DNA from: Neorhizobium huautlense
GTDB lineage: Bacteria > Pseudomonadota > Alphaproteobacteria > Rhizobiales > Rhizobiaceae
Direction: 5' to 3'
Assembly (NCBI RefSeq): GCF_002968575.1
Contig: NZ_PVBM01000006.1
Span: forward strand, 62,001 to 126,000
DNA length: 64,000 nt
Each line of letters begins with the position of its first letter. Within the stretch, counting starts at the first letter, position 1. A model generated the notes under the pieces. The model searched no databases and was not told the DNA's origin. It was given only the letters and a program-made list of their open reading frames with translations. Made by a program: the position numbers and the translations under genes. Shown piece by piece: positions 1 through 7,930 of the stretch.

Positions 1-26
1 CATGTCCCGGTCCGGTCCACCTCACC

Positions 27-1235
27 ATGCTCCTTCCCGTGTCGCTCCGCACAGCGCAGACCATTGCCGTCCTCGCGGTGACGCAGCTCACCGGCTGGGG
101 CACCACATTCGAGGTGCTCGGAGTCATGGGCCGCGTCGTCGCGCCGGACCTCGGCCTTGCCAACGAAGTCATCTTCGCGGGCCTCACCATCATGATGGTC
201 GTCAGCGCGCTGGCCGGCCCGGCCACCGGCCGGCTTCTCGCCCGGCATGGAGCGGCCAGGGTTCTGGCTGCAGGCGCCGCCACGTTTGCGCTCGGGCTCG
301 CGCTGCTTTCCATCGCCAACGGCCTGCTCGTCTATCTTGCGGCCTGGGTGATCATCGGCATCGGCGGCGCACTCGGCCTCTCGGCGCCCGCCTATACTGC
401 GGTCGTCGAGCGCGAAGGCCAGGACGCCAAGCGCGCCATCGCCATCCTGATGCTCTTCACCGGCCTGTCGATCACCGTCTTCTGGCCGCTCCTGAGCATC
501 CTCAACGAACTCGTCGGTTGGCGGCTCACTTTCGCCATCTGCGCCGCGCTGCAGCTCTTCGTCTGCGTCCCGCTCTATCTCTTTGCGTTGCCACGGCCGA
601 TCGAGACAAAGACGGACACGGGCTCCGGCCATGTTCCTCCGGTCGCGCTGACCGCGTCGGAACGCAACACCGCATTCCTGCTGGTGGCCGCAGCCACCAC
701 GATCAGTTCCTTCGTCACCTTCGGCCTATCGCCCTCGCTGCTTGAACTGCTGCGACAATCCGGCGCCGGCCCGGAATTCGCGCTGCAGCTCGCCGCCGCC
801 CGCGGGGTCATCGGCATCTCGGCGCGTTTCGTCGATATGCTGCTCGGGCGGCGTGGCAATCCGCTCATCACCGCGGCTGCCGGCGCCGGCCTGATGGTGG
901 CGAGCTTCACGCTTCTCATCGCCGGTGCGGGCTCCGCGTCGATGCTGGTCACATTCATCCTGCTCTACGGCTTCGGGTCGGGCGTCCTTGCGGTGGCGCG
1001 AGCGCTTCTGCCGCTCGCGCTTTTCTCGCCGAGCGAATACGGGCTGCAGGCGGCCCGTCTTTCGCTGCCGCAGAACCTTGCCAATGCCCTCGCCCCTGTC
1101 GTCTTCACCGCCATCCTCGACCGACTCGGCGCCGATATCCTGCTTATCCTCTGTGCCCTGCTGGCCGCCCTCTCGCTGTTCTTCGTCCTGCGGCTGATGG
1201 CTCTGGTGCGAAGCGCCAACCGGCGGACTTCCTAG
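27..1235 (+). CDS. MFS transporter (putative efflux), 402 aa
   Basis: An integral inner-membrane protein with about 12 hydrophobic segments in the usual two six-helix halves of the major facilitator superfamily. A hydrophilic loop near residues 190-205, containing an ETKTDTGSG stretch, separates the halves. The polar stretch REGQDAKRA lies before a later helix of the first half. The substrate cannot be read from the sequence; a drug or metabolite exporter is an inference. The ATG at 27 has only a weak upstream purine stretch, and the window begins 26 bases earlier, so a longer product is not fully excluded. It converges with the decayed phage-like genes on the opposite strand, overlapping by 4 bases at its stop. 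Confidence 0.85.
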   Translation: MLLPVSLRTAQTIAVLAVTQLTGWGTTFEVLGVMGRVVAPDLGLANEVIFAGLTIMMVVSALAGPATGRLLARHGAARVLAAGAATFALGLALLSIANGLLVYLAAWVIIGIGGALGLSAPAYTAVVEREGQDAKRAIAILMLFTGLSITVFWPLLSILNELVGWRLTFAICAALQLFVCVPLYLFALPRPIETKTDTGSGHVPPVALTASERNTAFLLVAAATTISSFVTFGLSPSLLELLRQSGAGPEFALQLAAARGVIGISARFVDMLLGRRGNPLITAAAGAGLMVASFTLLIAGAGSASMLVTFILLYGFGSGVLAVARALLPLALFSPSEYGLQAARLSLPQNLANALAPVVFTAILDRLGADILLILCALLAALSLFFVLRLMALVRSANRRTS

Positions 1236-1635
1236 ATCTCTTCCGTCACCGCCCGAAACCGCAGTTCCGCGACCTGGAATTTCGTCTTTGGCTCGCGCCT
1301 CGTTCTGGTCAGCAGATGGAGAAGGCTCACCAGAGCCGCACCGTCCAGGCTCAACGCCGTATCATGCAACAGGCTGCGGACGAGGTCCGCAATTTGCTGC
1401 GCCTCCCGCCTGCCTTCCCCCTCGGACCAGATTTCAAGCGTCAAGAAATGCTCCTCGCCCACCTTGCTGCCGGTCGAATAGTCCAGCGTCTCCATCTCGC
1501 CGAAAACGACAGAGGGCAGTCGCGGCCTTGCCAGCAACCGGTCGCGGATGCCATCGGCTCCGACATCGCAGTCAGCGTTCCATCCGATGCCAGATGTCCA
1601 TGGATCGCCTTCAGAAGCGCATTGGCTGCGGTCAT
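1232..1635 (-). pseudogene. DUF3168 (GTA tail-completion-like) gene, frameshifted
   Basis: The first ~20 residues, beginning MTAANALLKAIHGHL, read from an ATG at 1635. The rest of the family signature (GIRDRLLARPRLPSVVFGEM, then EEHFLTLEIWSEG) continues in another frame from about 1570 to the stop at 1232. Joined, the two parts give a normal-length (~135 aa) DUF3168 protein, which in GTAs and lambdoid phages sits after the head-tail adaptor and acts at the head-tail joint. The frame break makes it a likely pseudogene unless it is a sequencing error. The preceding adaptor fragment and the DUF6107 gene upstream place it in GTA order. The genes normally following it (major tail protein onward) are absent; an MFS gene takes their place. 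Confidence 0.7.
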
Positions 1636-1822
1636 TGGGGTTCCTCCCCCATACTTGGCAGACGAGATGGCGCCGCGTCTCGTCGGGATCGCGAACCAGC
1701 TTCACGGCGAAGACGCGCCGACCCTTGCGGAACCTCTGGCCCGCCGCGATGCCCTCGCGGAATTGCACCCAGATCCGGTGGCTGATCTTAGCGATTCCGG
1801 CTGGGCTATCGAGGTAGCACAC
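1632..1822 (-). pseudogene. GTA/phage head-tail adaptor, C-terminal fragment
   Basis: Only the last ~55 residues of a phage head-tail adaptor (head closure) protein remain, with the typical FRKGRRVFAVKLVRDPDE and RHLVCQV motifs. The N-terminal half is missing. At the 3' end a run of five Gs reads through as VWGRNPND. Removing one G restores VWEEPQ-stop, with the TGA overlapping the DUF3168 ATG as ATGA, the tight packing expected in a GTA operon. A one-base insertion in the homopolymer therefore fused the frames. The ATG at 1822 is a chance start created by the truncation. Confidence 0.65.
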
Positions 1823-1859
1823 GATACGCCCCCGTTCATATCAGGTGGCGCTATTTGCC

Positions 1860-2177
1860 CTACCTCTGGCGCTTCCCATATCTGCCGGCCACCCCAGCCA
1901 GAGCGCCAAGCACCCACCAAGCGCAAAGGCTTGCCGCTGCCGAGCCCGCCAGCATAACCTTGGAGCCTGACAGCTCCCCTTCGATACCGAGTTTCGTAGT
2001 CAGCCAAACGCCCATCGGCTCCCCAAAGATCAGACCGAAGCTCACTCCGGTCAAAAACCGGCTCGCAGCTTCGCGGCAGGTCTTCGGCAGGAGGTAGATC
2101 AACGAAATGCCGGCGCCCGCCGTGGACCCGAGAATCGTCGCGATCCCGACGCCGGGCTCGCTTCCGAGGTCAGTCAT
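1860..2177 (-). CDS. DUF6107-type small membrane protein of GTA cluster, 105 aa
   Basis: An intact reading frame starting MTDLGSEPGVGIA, with two or three hydrophobic segments (about residues 12-30, 42-60 and 80-100). It ends in a basic tail, GRYGKRQR. The pattern IYLLPKTCREAASRFLTG followed by GLIFGEPMGVWL resembles small membrane proteins that lie directly after the portal gene in rhizobial GTA-like clusters. Its role is unknown; a holin-like or accessory function is speculation. It is the only gene of the cluster without an obvious lesion. The ATG at 2177 is preferred over longer in-frame starts because the upstream residues belong to a portal fragment. Confidence 0.6.
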   Translation of the reverse strand: MTDLGSEPGVGIATILGSTAGAGISLIYLLPKTCREAASRFLTGVSFGLIFGEPMGVWLTTKLGIEGELSGSKVMLAGSAAASLCAWWVLGALAGVAGRYGKRQR

Positions 2178-2369
2178 TTTTAATCTTTCTGTTTTAGGAT
2201 GAACACATAAGAGCCGACAGGGCTCGATGGCCACTATCGGCTCTCTCGGCCTCCCTTCGGGGTGGCCGCTTCTGTTTTTGTCAATCGTCAGAAAAGCTTG
2301 GCGCCGCCGGCTCAAATGTTGGTTCCGCGACTTCAGAGAGGTCCACGCGACGAAAAATCGACTCGTCCT

Positions 2370-2625
2370 CTCATAGGCGAGCCACGGCACGGCAGCGGCG
2401 GCTTCGGCAATCATCCGCATGGCGCGGTAGGCGACGGGTTCTTCATGAAGCCTGTCCGCGCCACGCCGCGTAGGAGCGCCCAGACCAATGCGCCGCGCCT
2501 TCGCCCGCGACGATCGCAAAGCCCGCCGCCATATTCGTCTCGCGTTCCAGCGCTTCATTCTTTTCTGCAGGCACGGCTTTTCGCCCGCCCTTGGAGGCCC
2601 ACGGCAGCTGGAGTGGCGATTTCAT
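2370..2625 (-). pseudogene. GTA portal protein, N-terminal fragment with frameshift
   Basis: From an ATG at 2625 the sequence reads MKSPLQLPW, then HWSGRSYAAW. In another frame from about 2450 it continues as EEPVAYRAMRMIAEAAAAVP and WLAYE. This is the conserved N-terminus of HK97-type/GTA portal proteins, the dodecameric ring through which DNA enters the capsid. Homology stops near 2370, so roughly 300 or more C-terminal residues are deleted along with the prohead protease and major capsid genes that normally follow. It lies between the Dabb gene and the DUF6107 gene, in GTA order after the terminase. Confidence 0.65.
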
Positions 2626-2679
2626 GTTCAGAACCTCTAGGTTTTTGTGACGTCCATACTCAGACAAGGAGCGCCGATG

Positions 2680-2988
2680 TCAGAGCGGGCGTTTCGCGGC
2701 TCTGTCCACGTCGTAGTCGGCCGCAAGCCGCATCTCCCGCACCGGCCGCACCCGGTCGATGGATTCCTGATAGATCGGATGCGCCTTGTAGGCGGCGAGC
2801 GCCGCTTCGTCCTCGAATTCGCCGTAGACCACAAAATCCACCTGGTTGCCGAGCTGATCGACCTTGTTGTTGATGCCGATCTCCAGGAGGCTCGCATGTG
2901 GTATCCGGGTCAGCAGCGACAGCCCCGAAAGAACAGTATCCCGGTCGTCCTCGCTGCGTGCGGTAAAAAAGACGATATGGCGGATCAT
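2680..2988 (-). CDS. Dabb (stress-responsive A/B-barrel) family protein, 102 aa
   Basis: A complete short protein starting MIRHIVFFTARSEDD, with the Dabb signature of a beta strand with a central His, then a NKVDQLGNQVDFVVYGEFED stretch and an AALAAYKAHPIYQ motif. Dabb proteins form dimeric alpha/beta barrels; most bacterial ones have no assigned substrate. A good ribosome site, GGAG, lies six bases before the ATG. It sits within the decayed GTA remnant, between the lysozyme-like pseudogene and the portal fragment, and is intact. It may be a cellular gene that arrived by rearrangement or that originally flanked the cluster. Confidence 0.85.
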   Translation of the reverse strand: MIRHIVFFTARSEDDRDTVLSGLSLLTRIPHASLLEIGINNKVDQLGNQVDFVVYGEFEDEAALAAYKAHPIYQESIDRVRPVREMRLAADYDVDRAAKRPL

Positions 2989-3024
2989 GCGTCACTCCGG
3001 TTTTTAAAGGCGAGGCGTCGGCTA

Positions 3025-3578
3025 TCATATCTGCGCCCGCTTCCCAAGTGCGCCGAGCGCCGCATGGAAGATCCTGCCATATCCGGCAACCAGTTCCGCC
3101 CGGTCATTGCCGTTGATGATCCGCCTTGCGCCGACCGACTCGGCTTACTCCGCTGAAAAATAATGATCGGGCCTGCGGCCGGTAAAACTGCCGAGCCTCA
3201 TCCCCTCGATCAGGATCGTCGCCACGACGTCCATGTCCATCGCCCGGGGCGGATCGGCGACGAGGTCGATCCCGGTCACCTCCGACGTCGCCTCGTAGTT
3301 CCGCCTGTGGGTGAGCTGCACCAGGCCGCGCCCCAGCCAGCTCCTGCCGTCGGCTTCCGGGCGCCAATAGGGCGTCTTCACCCGGCTAGCCGGCCGGCGG
3401 AACGTCTCGTGAAAGGCGGTCGCCAGCACATAGGCAAGTCCGTCCGGCCGCCCTTGGGGCACACGCACCTGCCAAAGGTCGAGAATCGCGCCGAGCCCTC
3501 AACCTGTGCTGCCCGGATTTTTCCCTTGATTAATCTTGTGCGGATGAAATCGAGGAAGGCAGCGCGGTTGCGCGGCAT
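3025..3578 (-). pseudogene. GH19 chitinase/lysozyme-like gene with frameshift and in-frame stop
   Basis: The N-terminus MPRNRAAFLDFIRTRL reads from 3578. Near 3489 the frame must shift to continue as ILDLWQVRVPQGRP and LAYVLATAFHETF, which includes the conserved catalytic-region His-Glu of GH19 glycosidases. The GRGLVQLTHRRNYE motif follows, then TGIDLVADP. A TAA at 3145-3147 interrupts the frame after HYFSAE. Beyond it the family C-terminus, VGARRIINGNDRAELVAGY, continues in the same frame to a TGA at 3025. The intact protein would have been ~185 aa, a phage-type endolysin or muralytic enzyme. Two independent lesions make function very unlikely. Confidence 0.75.
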
Positions 3579-3737
3579 TTTGAGCTTACCTCTTTACAGT
3601 GTCCCAAAGTTTCAATCGGTTTAGAAAAACTAAATCGTTTTAAGCCTTTAGGCGCCGCTTTACTTTTCTCTAACGCTATGGAACCAACGAACATCTACGA
3701 CGTTCACGTCGGCTTTCTGATGCACAAGGAGATCATG

Positions 3738-3863
3738 ATGATGCCGCAGCCGGTACAGGCCGTCCCTTCGAAACAGATCCCACAGCATGTCGTCGAGCGC
3801 ATGGAATCGGAGTGGAAGCAGATTCGCGAAAGCGCTCCAAAGCCGGCCGATACCCGCCGCTAA
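3738..3863 (+). CDS. Small hypothetical protein, ~41 aa
   Basis: A short frame ending ESAPKPADTRR. A strong Shine-Dalgarno AAGGAG at 3726-3731 precedes three tandem ATG codons (3735, 3738, 3741), giving good spacing to the second or third. A longer version from 3678 is possible but lacks such a site. The composition (proline, glutamine, a charged helix VVERMESEWKQIRES) suggests a soluble helical peptide. No family is recognised. It lies on the opposite strand between two pieces of the decayed GTA cluster. Confidence 0.4.
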   Translation: MMPQPVQAVPSKQIPQHVVERMESEWKQIRESAPKPADTRR

Positions 3864-3875
3864 TCCCCTTTTCAT

Positions 3876-4396
3876 TCACGCGGCCGCGCGTGAGATGCCT
3901 CGCACGCGCGGTTCGCCATGGCCCTCCAGCAGGAGTGCCGTCAACGCCCAGACCAGCGCGTCGAGCCGGTCGGGCGACCGCCCCGAGGACAGCCCGTCTG
4001 GCCCGAAGTCGCACGTCTGATCCTCGAGTTCCGCAAATCGTCCCGCATGGGCCACACGGCCCTGCTCGTAGAGCGCCGCCACCGGTTCGGCGCGCAAGTA
4101 TTTTCCCCGCGTCGCCCTGACCATCGTCACCGGCAAGGCTGCGTCGACGCTTCTCAACGTCGCCGTCACCATATCGCCGCCCTGGTTCACTTCCGCCACC
4201 ACCCGGTCGGCCTGGAAGCGCGAATAGGCCTTGGCAACGGCCTGAGCCCAACCCGCCGGGCTTTTTTCCTCGACCGAACAATCGGCGAGCACCACCGCCT
4301 GGCCGCTTGCCTCAAGCCGGCCACAACGATGCCGCAGCATGATCCCTCGCCCGAACCGGCCAGCGGATCGACCGCCACGACAATGCGCCGCAGCAC
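3876..4396 (-). pseudogene. GTA/phage large terminase, C-terminal nuclease-domain fragment, frameshifted
   Basis: The first ~28 codons read LRRIVVAVDPLAGSGEG, the start of the RNase H-fold nuclease domain with its metal-binding Asp. The frame then shifts near 4315 and continues as QAVVLADCSVEEKSPAGWA, YSRFQADRVVAEVNQGG, and finally SGRSPDRLDALVWALT, the conserved distal motif of GTA terminases. The ATPase half is absent. Terminase cuts and packages DNA in GTAs. Its position upstream, on the same strand, of portal, adaptor and DUF3168 fragments supports a single decayed cluster. Confidence 0.7.
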
Positions 4397-4518
4397 TCCG
4401 CCCGATCAAAAGTCTCGAAATCATCCATGGCCGATAAATCCGATGCAGTTTTCTGGGCGCACAACGGCATCCGCCGCGCTCCTGTCGAACGCGCCGGTTC
4501 CCGATGCCGATTTCCCGA

Positions 4519-4545
4519 AATAAAAAGACCCGGCGTCAGACCGGG
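4519..4545 (-). terminator. Rho-independent terminator downstream of selO
   Basis: Read on the minus strand, a CCCGG stem, a seven-base loop and a CCGGG arm are followed by TCTTTTTA. It lies ~130 bases past the selO stop and so probably ends that transcript before the GTA remnant. Confidence 0.65.
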
Positions 4546-4675
4546 CCGATGACTGAAGCCTCGCACCGGATAACCTCTAAGGCTCCCCACCGGCGCAATT
4601 CTTCGACTATGCCAAAACCCTATCAAACCACCGCCACGCCGTCAAGGATTATTTTCCTATTCTGGTGATTTTTCC

Positions 4676-6139
4676 TCACGTCCCGCAGAACGTCTGGGTC
4701 ACCCGCTCCTCCGGCTTCGGCGGTGTCGTCAGGTCGGCGAATTCCGGCCGTTCCTCGTAAGGGTGTTCGATCGCCGCGAGCAGCCGCTCGAAATAGCTGA
4801 AGTCGCCGTAATTGGCAGCCGAAAGCGCCTCCTCGACGCGGTGGTTGCGGGGAATGAGGGCGGGATTGGCCGCGCGCAGCGCCGAAGCTCGTTCGCTGCC
4901 CTCTTGCATCTCGCCGGAGAGACGCTCGCACCAGGCCGAAAGCCAGTCGCTGGCTTTGGGAATAGCGGCAAAGCAGGCAAGGAACGCTTCATCCTCGCCC
5001 TCCGCCGCACCGGCGAGCCGCCGGAAGGCAAGGGTGAAATCCGCCTCCCCTTCCTGCATGGCGGAAAGCAGCGCCTGGATCAGTTCGCCGTCGCCTTCGG
5101 CTGCGGAGAAAAGCCCGATCTTCCTGCGGAAAACCGCTAGCCATTCCGTCTGAAACCGCTCACCGAATTCTTTCAGCACGGCGTTTGCAGCCTCCACCGC
5201 CTTCTCCTCGTCGGCGTTGAGCAGCGGCAGCAGGCATTCCGCCAGCCGGGCGATGTTCCACTGGCCGATCCCAGGCTGGTTGCGATAGGCATAACGGCCC
5301 ATCTGGTCGATCGAGGAAAAGACCTTCATAGGATTATATTCATCGAGAAAGGCGCAGGGGCCGAAATCGATCGTCTCGCCTGATATCGTCATGTTGTCGG
5401 TGTTCATCACCCCGTGGATGAAGCCGGAACCCATCCAGCGGGCGATCAGCGCCGCCTGCCGCATGGCCACCTCCCCGAGCAGCGCCAGATAGGGATTTTC
5501 GCGCCCTTGAAGCTCGGGGTAGTGGCGCTCGATCACGTAGTCGGCGAGCAGCTTAACGCCGTCATTGTCGCCCCGGGCGGCGAAGAACTGGAAGGTGCCG
5601 ATCCGCACATGGCTTGCCGCCACCCGCACGAAGACTGCTCCCTGCTCGACCCGTTCGCGATAGACCGGCTCGCCGGTCGCGACTGCCGCAAGCGCCCGCG
5701 TCGCCGGAATGCCGAGCGCGGCAAACGCTTCGGAGAGGATGTATTCGCGAAGCACCGGCCCAAGTGCAGCACGCCCGTCGCCGCGGCGGGAAAAGGGTGT
5801 CGGCCCGGCTCCCTTCAGCTGAATGTCACGGCGCACTCCCCTGCGGTCCACCACCTCGCCGAGCAGGATCGCCCGCCCGTCGCCGAGCTGCGGCACGAAA
5901 TTGCCGAACTGGTGGCCCGCATAGGCCATGGCGATCGGCGCGGCACCCGGCGGTACGACATTGCCGGCAAGGATCGCCGCAAGCCTGGCGGGATCGGAAA
6001 AATCCGCCTCGATGCCAAGTTCCTCCGCCAGCTCCTGGTTGAACTTCAGCAAGACCGGGCCGTCCACCGGCTCCGGGTAGACGGAAGCGAAAAACCTGTC
6101 CGGCAGGCGGGCATAGGAATTGTCGAACTGGAACACCAA
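4676..6139 (-). CDS. selO: Protein adenylyltransferase SelO (YdiU family), 487 aa
   Basis: A full-length SelO/YdiU pseudokinase, a family that transfers AMP from ATP to Ser/Thr/Tyr of target proteins and is linked to redox stress. Visible markers are YAGHQFGNFVPQLGDGRA, QLKGAGPTPFSRRGDGRA (nucleotide-binding and active-site lysine region), HGVMNTDNMTISGETIDFGP (inverted metal-binding motif) and the C-terminal TQTFCGT. In some eukaryotes the C-terminal residue is selenocysteine; here it is cysteine. The start MVFQFDNSYARL matches the family N-terminus. The gene stands alone, divergent from the exosortase-like cluster, with a terminator downstream. Confidence 0.95.
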   Translation of the reverse strand: MVFQFDNSYARLPDRFFASVYPEPVDGPVLLKFNQELAEELGIEADFSDPARLAAILAGNVVPPGAAPIAMAYAGHQFGNFVPQLGDGRAILLGEVVDRRGVRRDIQLKGAGPTPFSRRGDGRAALGPVLREYILSEAFAALGIPATRALAAVATGEPVYRERVEQGAVFVRVAASHVRIGTFQFFAARGDNDGVKLLADYVIERHYPELQGRENPYLALLGEVAMRQAALIARWMGSGFIHGVMNTDNMTISGETIDFGPCAFLDEYNPMKVFSSIDQMGRYAYRNQPGIGQWNIARLAECLLPLLNADEEKAVEAANAVLKEFGERFQTEWLAVFRRKIGLFSAAEGDGELIQALLSAMQEGEADFTLAFRRLAGAAEGEDEAFLACFAAIPKASDWLSAWCERLSGEMQEGSERASALRAANPALIPRNHRVEEALSAANYGDFSYFERLLAAIEHPYEERPEFADLTTPPKPEERVTQTFCGT

Positions 6140-6400
6140 AAATGTGCCTCCTCAAGGCTGCCGCGGCCCCGTTTACTCATATGGGTAACCTCCCTTGCCG
6201 AACAAGGAAACGACGCTTTTGTTGCGTGGTCAGTGATGGGGTCGGCCGGAACTATCCCGGCGAACAGGCGTCAAGTAAAACCTCCGGTGGAAGACCACCC
6301 CACCATTTGGATTAGTTATAATTCACTAAAACCTATGTAATAATTGATTTATATCGGGTGGATCCCGGGTAACGGCGTTGTCGCGTTGGAGGGGAAGAGT

Positions 6401-6625
6401 ATGAGAAAAGTTCTGTTTGCGTTGACCGCCACGGCAGTCCTCGCGCTGAACGGGGGCGCCGCCCTCGCCATGGGAGGTATTGGATACGGCGGCGGTCATG
6501 GCGGTGGTCATGGCGGCGGTGGCGGAGGGGGTCCCCGGGGCGCGCCGTTTCCGATAGCGGCACTTGGCCTGCCGCTCGCAGCCGGCCTTTTTGCCTATGT
6601 CATACTCAAGCGCAGCAAGAACTGA
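6401..6625 (+). CDS. Gly-rich secreted protein with exosortase-type C-terminal sorting signal, 74 aa
   Basis: A very small precursor. Residues 1-23 (MRKVLFALTATAVLALNGG..ALA) form a signal peptide with an Ala-x-Ala cleavage site. Residues ~24-44 are almost all glycine with tyrosine and histidine. The tail has three parts: a short PRGAPFP motif, a ~18-residue hydrophobic helix (IAALGLPLAAGLFAYVIL) and a basic end, KRSKN. That is the layout of PEP-CTERM-like sorting signals recognised by exosortases. The ATG at 6401 follows GGAGGGGAAG; upstream in-frame codons lack a ribosome site. It directly precedes an exosortase-like gene, so it is the obvious candidate substrate. Cleavage would release or anchor a ~25-30 residue glycine-rich peptide. 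The motif is not canonical PEP, so this assignment is inferred from layout and neighbourhood. Confidence 0.7.
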   Translation: MRKVLFALTATAVLALNGGAALAMGGIGYGGGHGGGHGGGGGGGPRGAPFPIAALGLPLAAGLFAYVILKRSKN

Positions 6626-7454
6626 TCCATCCGCTGCATCTTTACTTTCCAGGGCTACCCTTCTCCTTGAAAGAGAGCGCCTAGGTCCCCTCTATTCGAC
6701 CCTTGTACTGTGCGCCTTCGGCAACGCTGTTTTCGAAGACATCCGCAAGGTGTTCGTTGAAGACGGCATCGTGTCCGCGCTGCTCACGGGCGGAGGCGTT
6801 CACCCGGTACTCTTGTTTTCGGTGCTGTGGGTCGCCTGGGCGCTTTGGAAGATGCCTCTCGAAAGCCGTCTGCCGCTCTGGGCGGAAAGGCTGGTCATCG
6901 GCCTGGTCGCCCTTCTTCTCTATCTGCCGCTGACCTGGTTTTCCTGGGTCGCGCTCACCATTCTCGGCGGACGGGTGCTTCTCTCCGACCGCAAGCTCGG
7001 CATACTTTCGATCTATCTGACCGTGCCCAAGTTCTGGGGCCTCATCCTCGTCATGGCGATCGGCACGCCGGTCCTGACCATCGATGCCTATGTCACGGCA
7101 CTCGCCGCCGGATACGAGAGCAGCGCCAATTTCGTCGTTCCGACGGACGGCAACGATCCGGTGCTCATCCTGTGGGCCTGTTCCTCGTTCCACGGCATTT
7201 CCTACATGCTTCTGGCATGGTTGGCGTTTTCGGTGGTGAACAAGGTCAGCCCGCTTCGGGGTCTCAACTGGCTGGCGGCGGGCATTGCCGGCGTCGTGCT
7301 GATCAACTGGATGCGGCTGTTCGCAATGATCCGCTTCATGGACCTTTACGAGCCTCTGCATGATGGCGTCGCCGGAGAAGTGGTCGGGCTGCTCACCACC
7401 TTCTGGATAATCGGCCTCGCATCGATGGGTCGGAAATCTGCGGTGCGCGCATGA
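6597..7454 (+). CDS. Exosortase/archaeosortase-like membrane transpeptidase
   Basis: A polytopic membrane protein of about 7-8 helices. It carries the three residues of the exosortase catalytic set in order: Cys in WACSSFHGISYM, Arg in LINWMRLFAM, and His in YEPLHDGVAGE. Family knowledge: exosortases cleave C-terminal sorting signals at the outer face of the inner membrane. The start is uncertain. ATGs at 6564 and 6597 both overlap the end of the upstream gene, and the first helix only begins near 6690, so translational coupling or a non-ATG start is possible. It lies between a candidate substrate and a small accessory gene, with a 4-base ATGA overlap to the latter. I cannot assign it to a numbered Xrt subtype. 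Confidence 0.7.
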   Translation: MSYSSAARTDPSAASLLSRATLLLERERLGPLYSTLVLCAFGNAVFEDIRKVFVEDGIVSALLTGGGVHPVLLFSVLWVAWALWKMPLESRLPLWAERLVIGLVALLLYLPLTWFSWVALTILGGRVLLSDRKLGILSIYLTVPKFWGLILVMAIGTPVLTIDAYVTALAAGYESSANFVVPTDGNDPVLILWACSSFHGISYMLLAWLAFSVVNKVSPLRGLNWLAAGIAGVVLINWMRLFAMIRFMDLYEPLHDGVAGEVVGLLTTFWIIGLASMGRKSAVRA

Positions 7455-7912
7455 TCCGCATGTTTATCGTTGCCCTCCTGCTTCTGGCCCTTCCGCTCGT
7501 CCTCAAGGAAAAGGCCGGAGGTCTGCGCGATCTTGCCTCAACACGATGGCGCGAAGGCGTCGCAAACGAGGAAGTGCTGACCGCCATGCGGGCGTCAGGC
7601 ATGTCGGTCAAGGTCGGTCCGAACGGATCGGAAGGAACGGCGCAAGCGGCCGGTTGCGAGCTGCTGTTTCAGCCTGCCGATCCGCGCGGACAAAACCTCG
7701 GTTATCTCATCGAGCTTTCCAAGGAGTTCGACCGCCTGTCATTCCTCTACGAGGGGAGGCTCCACGACGAGTTTCCCTATCTGAACGCGCTCACCCGGCA
7801 TATCCTGTTCATTCTCCTGAATGCCGTCGGCATCGATAACGACTACCGGCCGGTCATTGGAGTTTTTGAGAAGGGCGCCTGCGGCAACCTCGACCGGCTG
7901 CGCCAAATCTGA
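7451..7912 (+). CDS. Exosortase-associated hypothetical protein, 153 aa
   Basis: Its start codon overlaps the exosortase stop (ATGA), so the two are co-translated. An N-terminal hydrophobic segment (residues 1-18, MIRMFIVALLLLALPLVL) would anchor or export it, leaving a ~130-residue periplasmic domain. Two cysteines are visible, in AAGCELLF and KGACGNL, and could form a disulfide. A second mildly hydrophobic stretch is LTRHILFILLNAVG. No characterised family is recognised. By position it resembles the small accessory proteins (EpsI-like or Xrt-associated) found beside exosortases, which is the only basis for the call. Confidence 0.6.
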   Translation: MIRMFIVALLLLALPLVLKEKAGGLRDLASTRWREGVANEEVLTAMRASGMSVKVGPNGSEGTAQAAGCELLFQPADPRGQNLGYLIELSKEFDRLSFLYEGRLHDEFPYLNALTRHILFILLNAVGIDNDYRPVIGVFEKGACGNLDRLRQI

Positions 7913-7930
7913 AGCCTGGGCTTCCGGACG

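Noticed and set aside
4440..4630. Possible further terminase sequence upstream of 4396
   Set aside because: Short frames here show no convincing terminase motifs, and a terminator of selO lies within the stretch.
6140..6400. Possible riboswitch upstream of the glycine-rich precursor gene
   Set aside because: Some short complementary words are present, but none of the known riboswitch cores could be matched, so only an ordinary leader is assumed.
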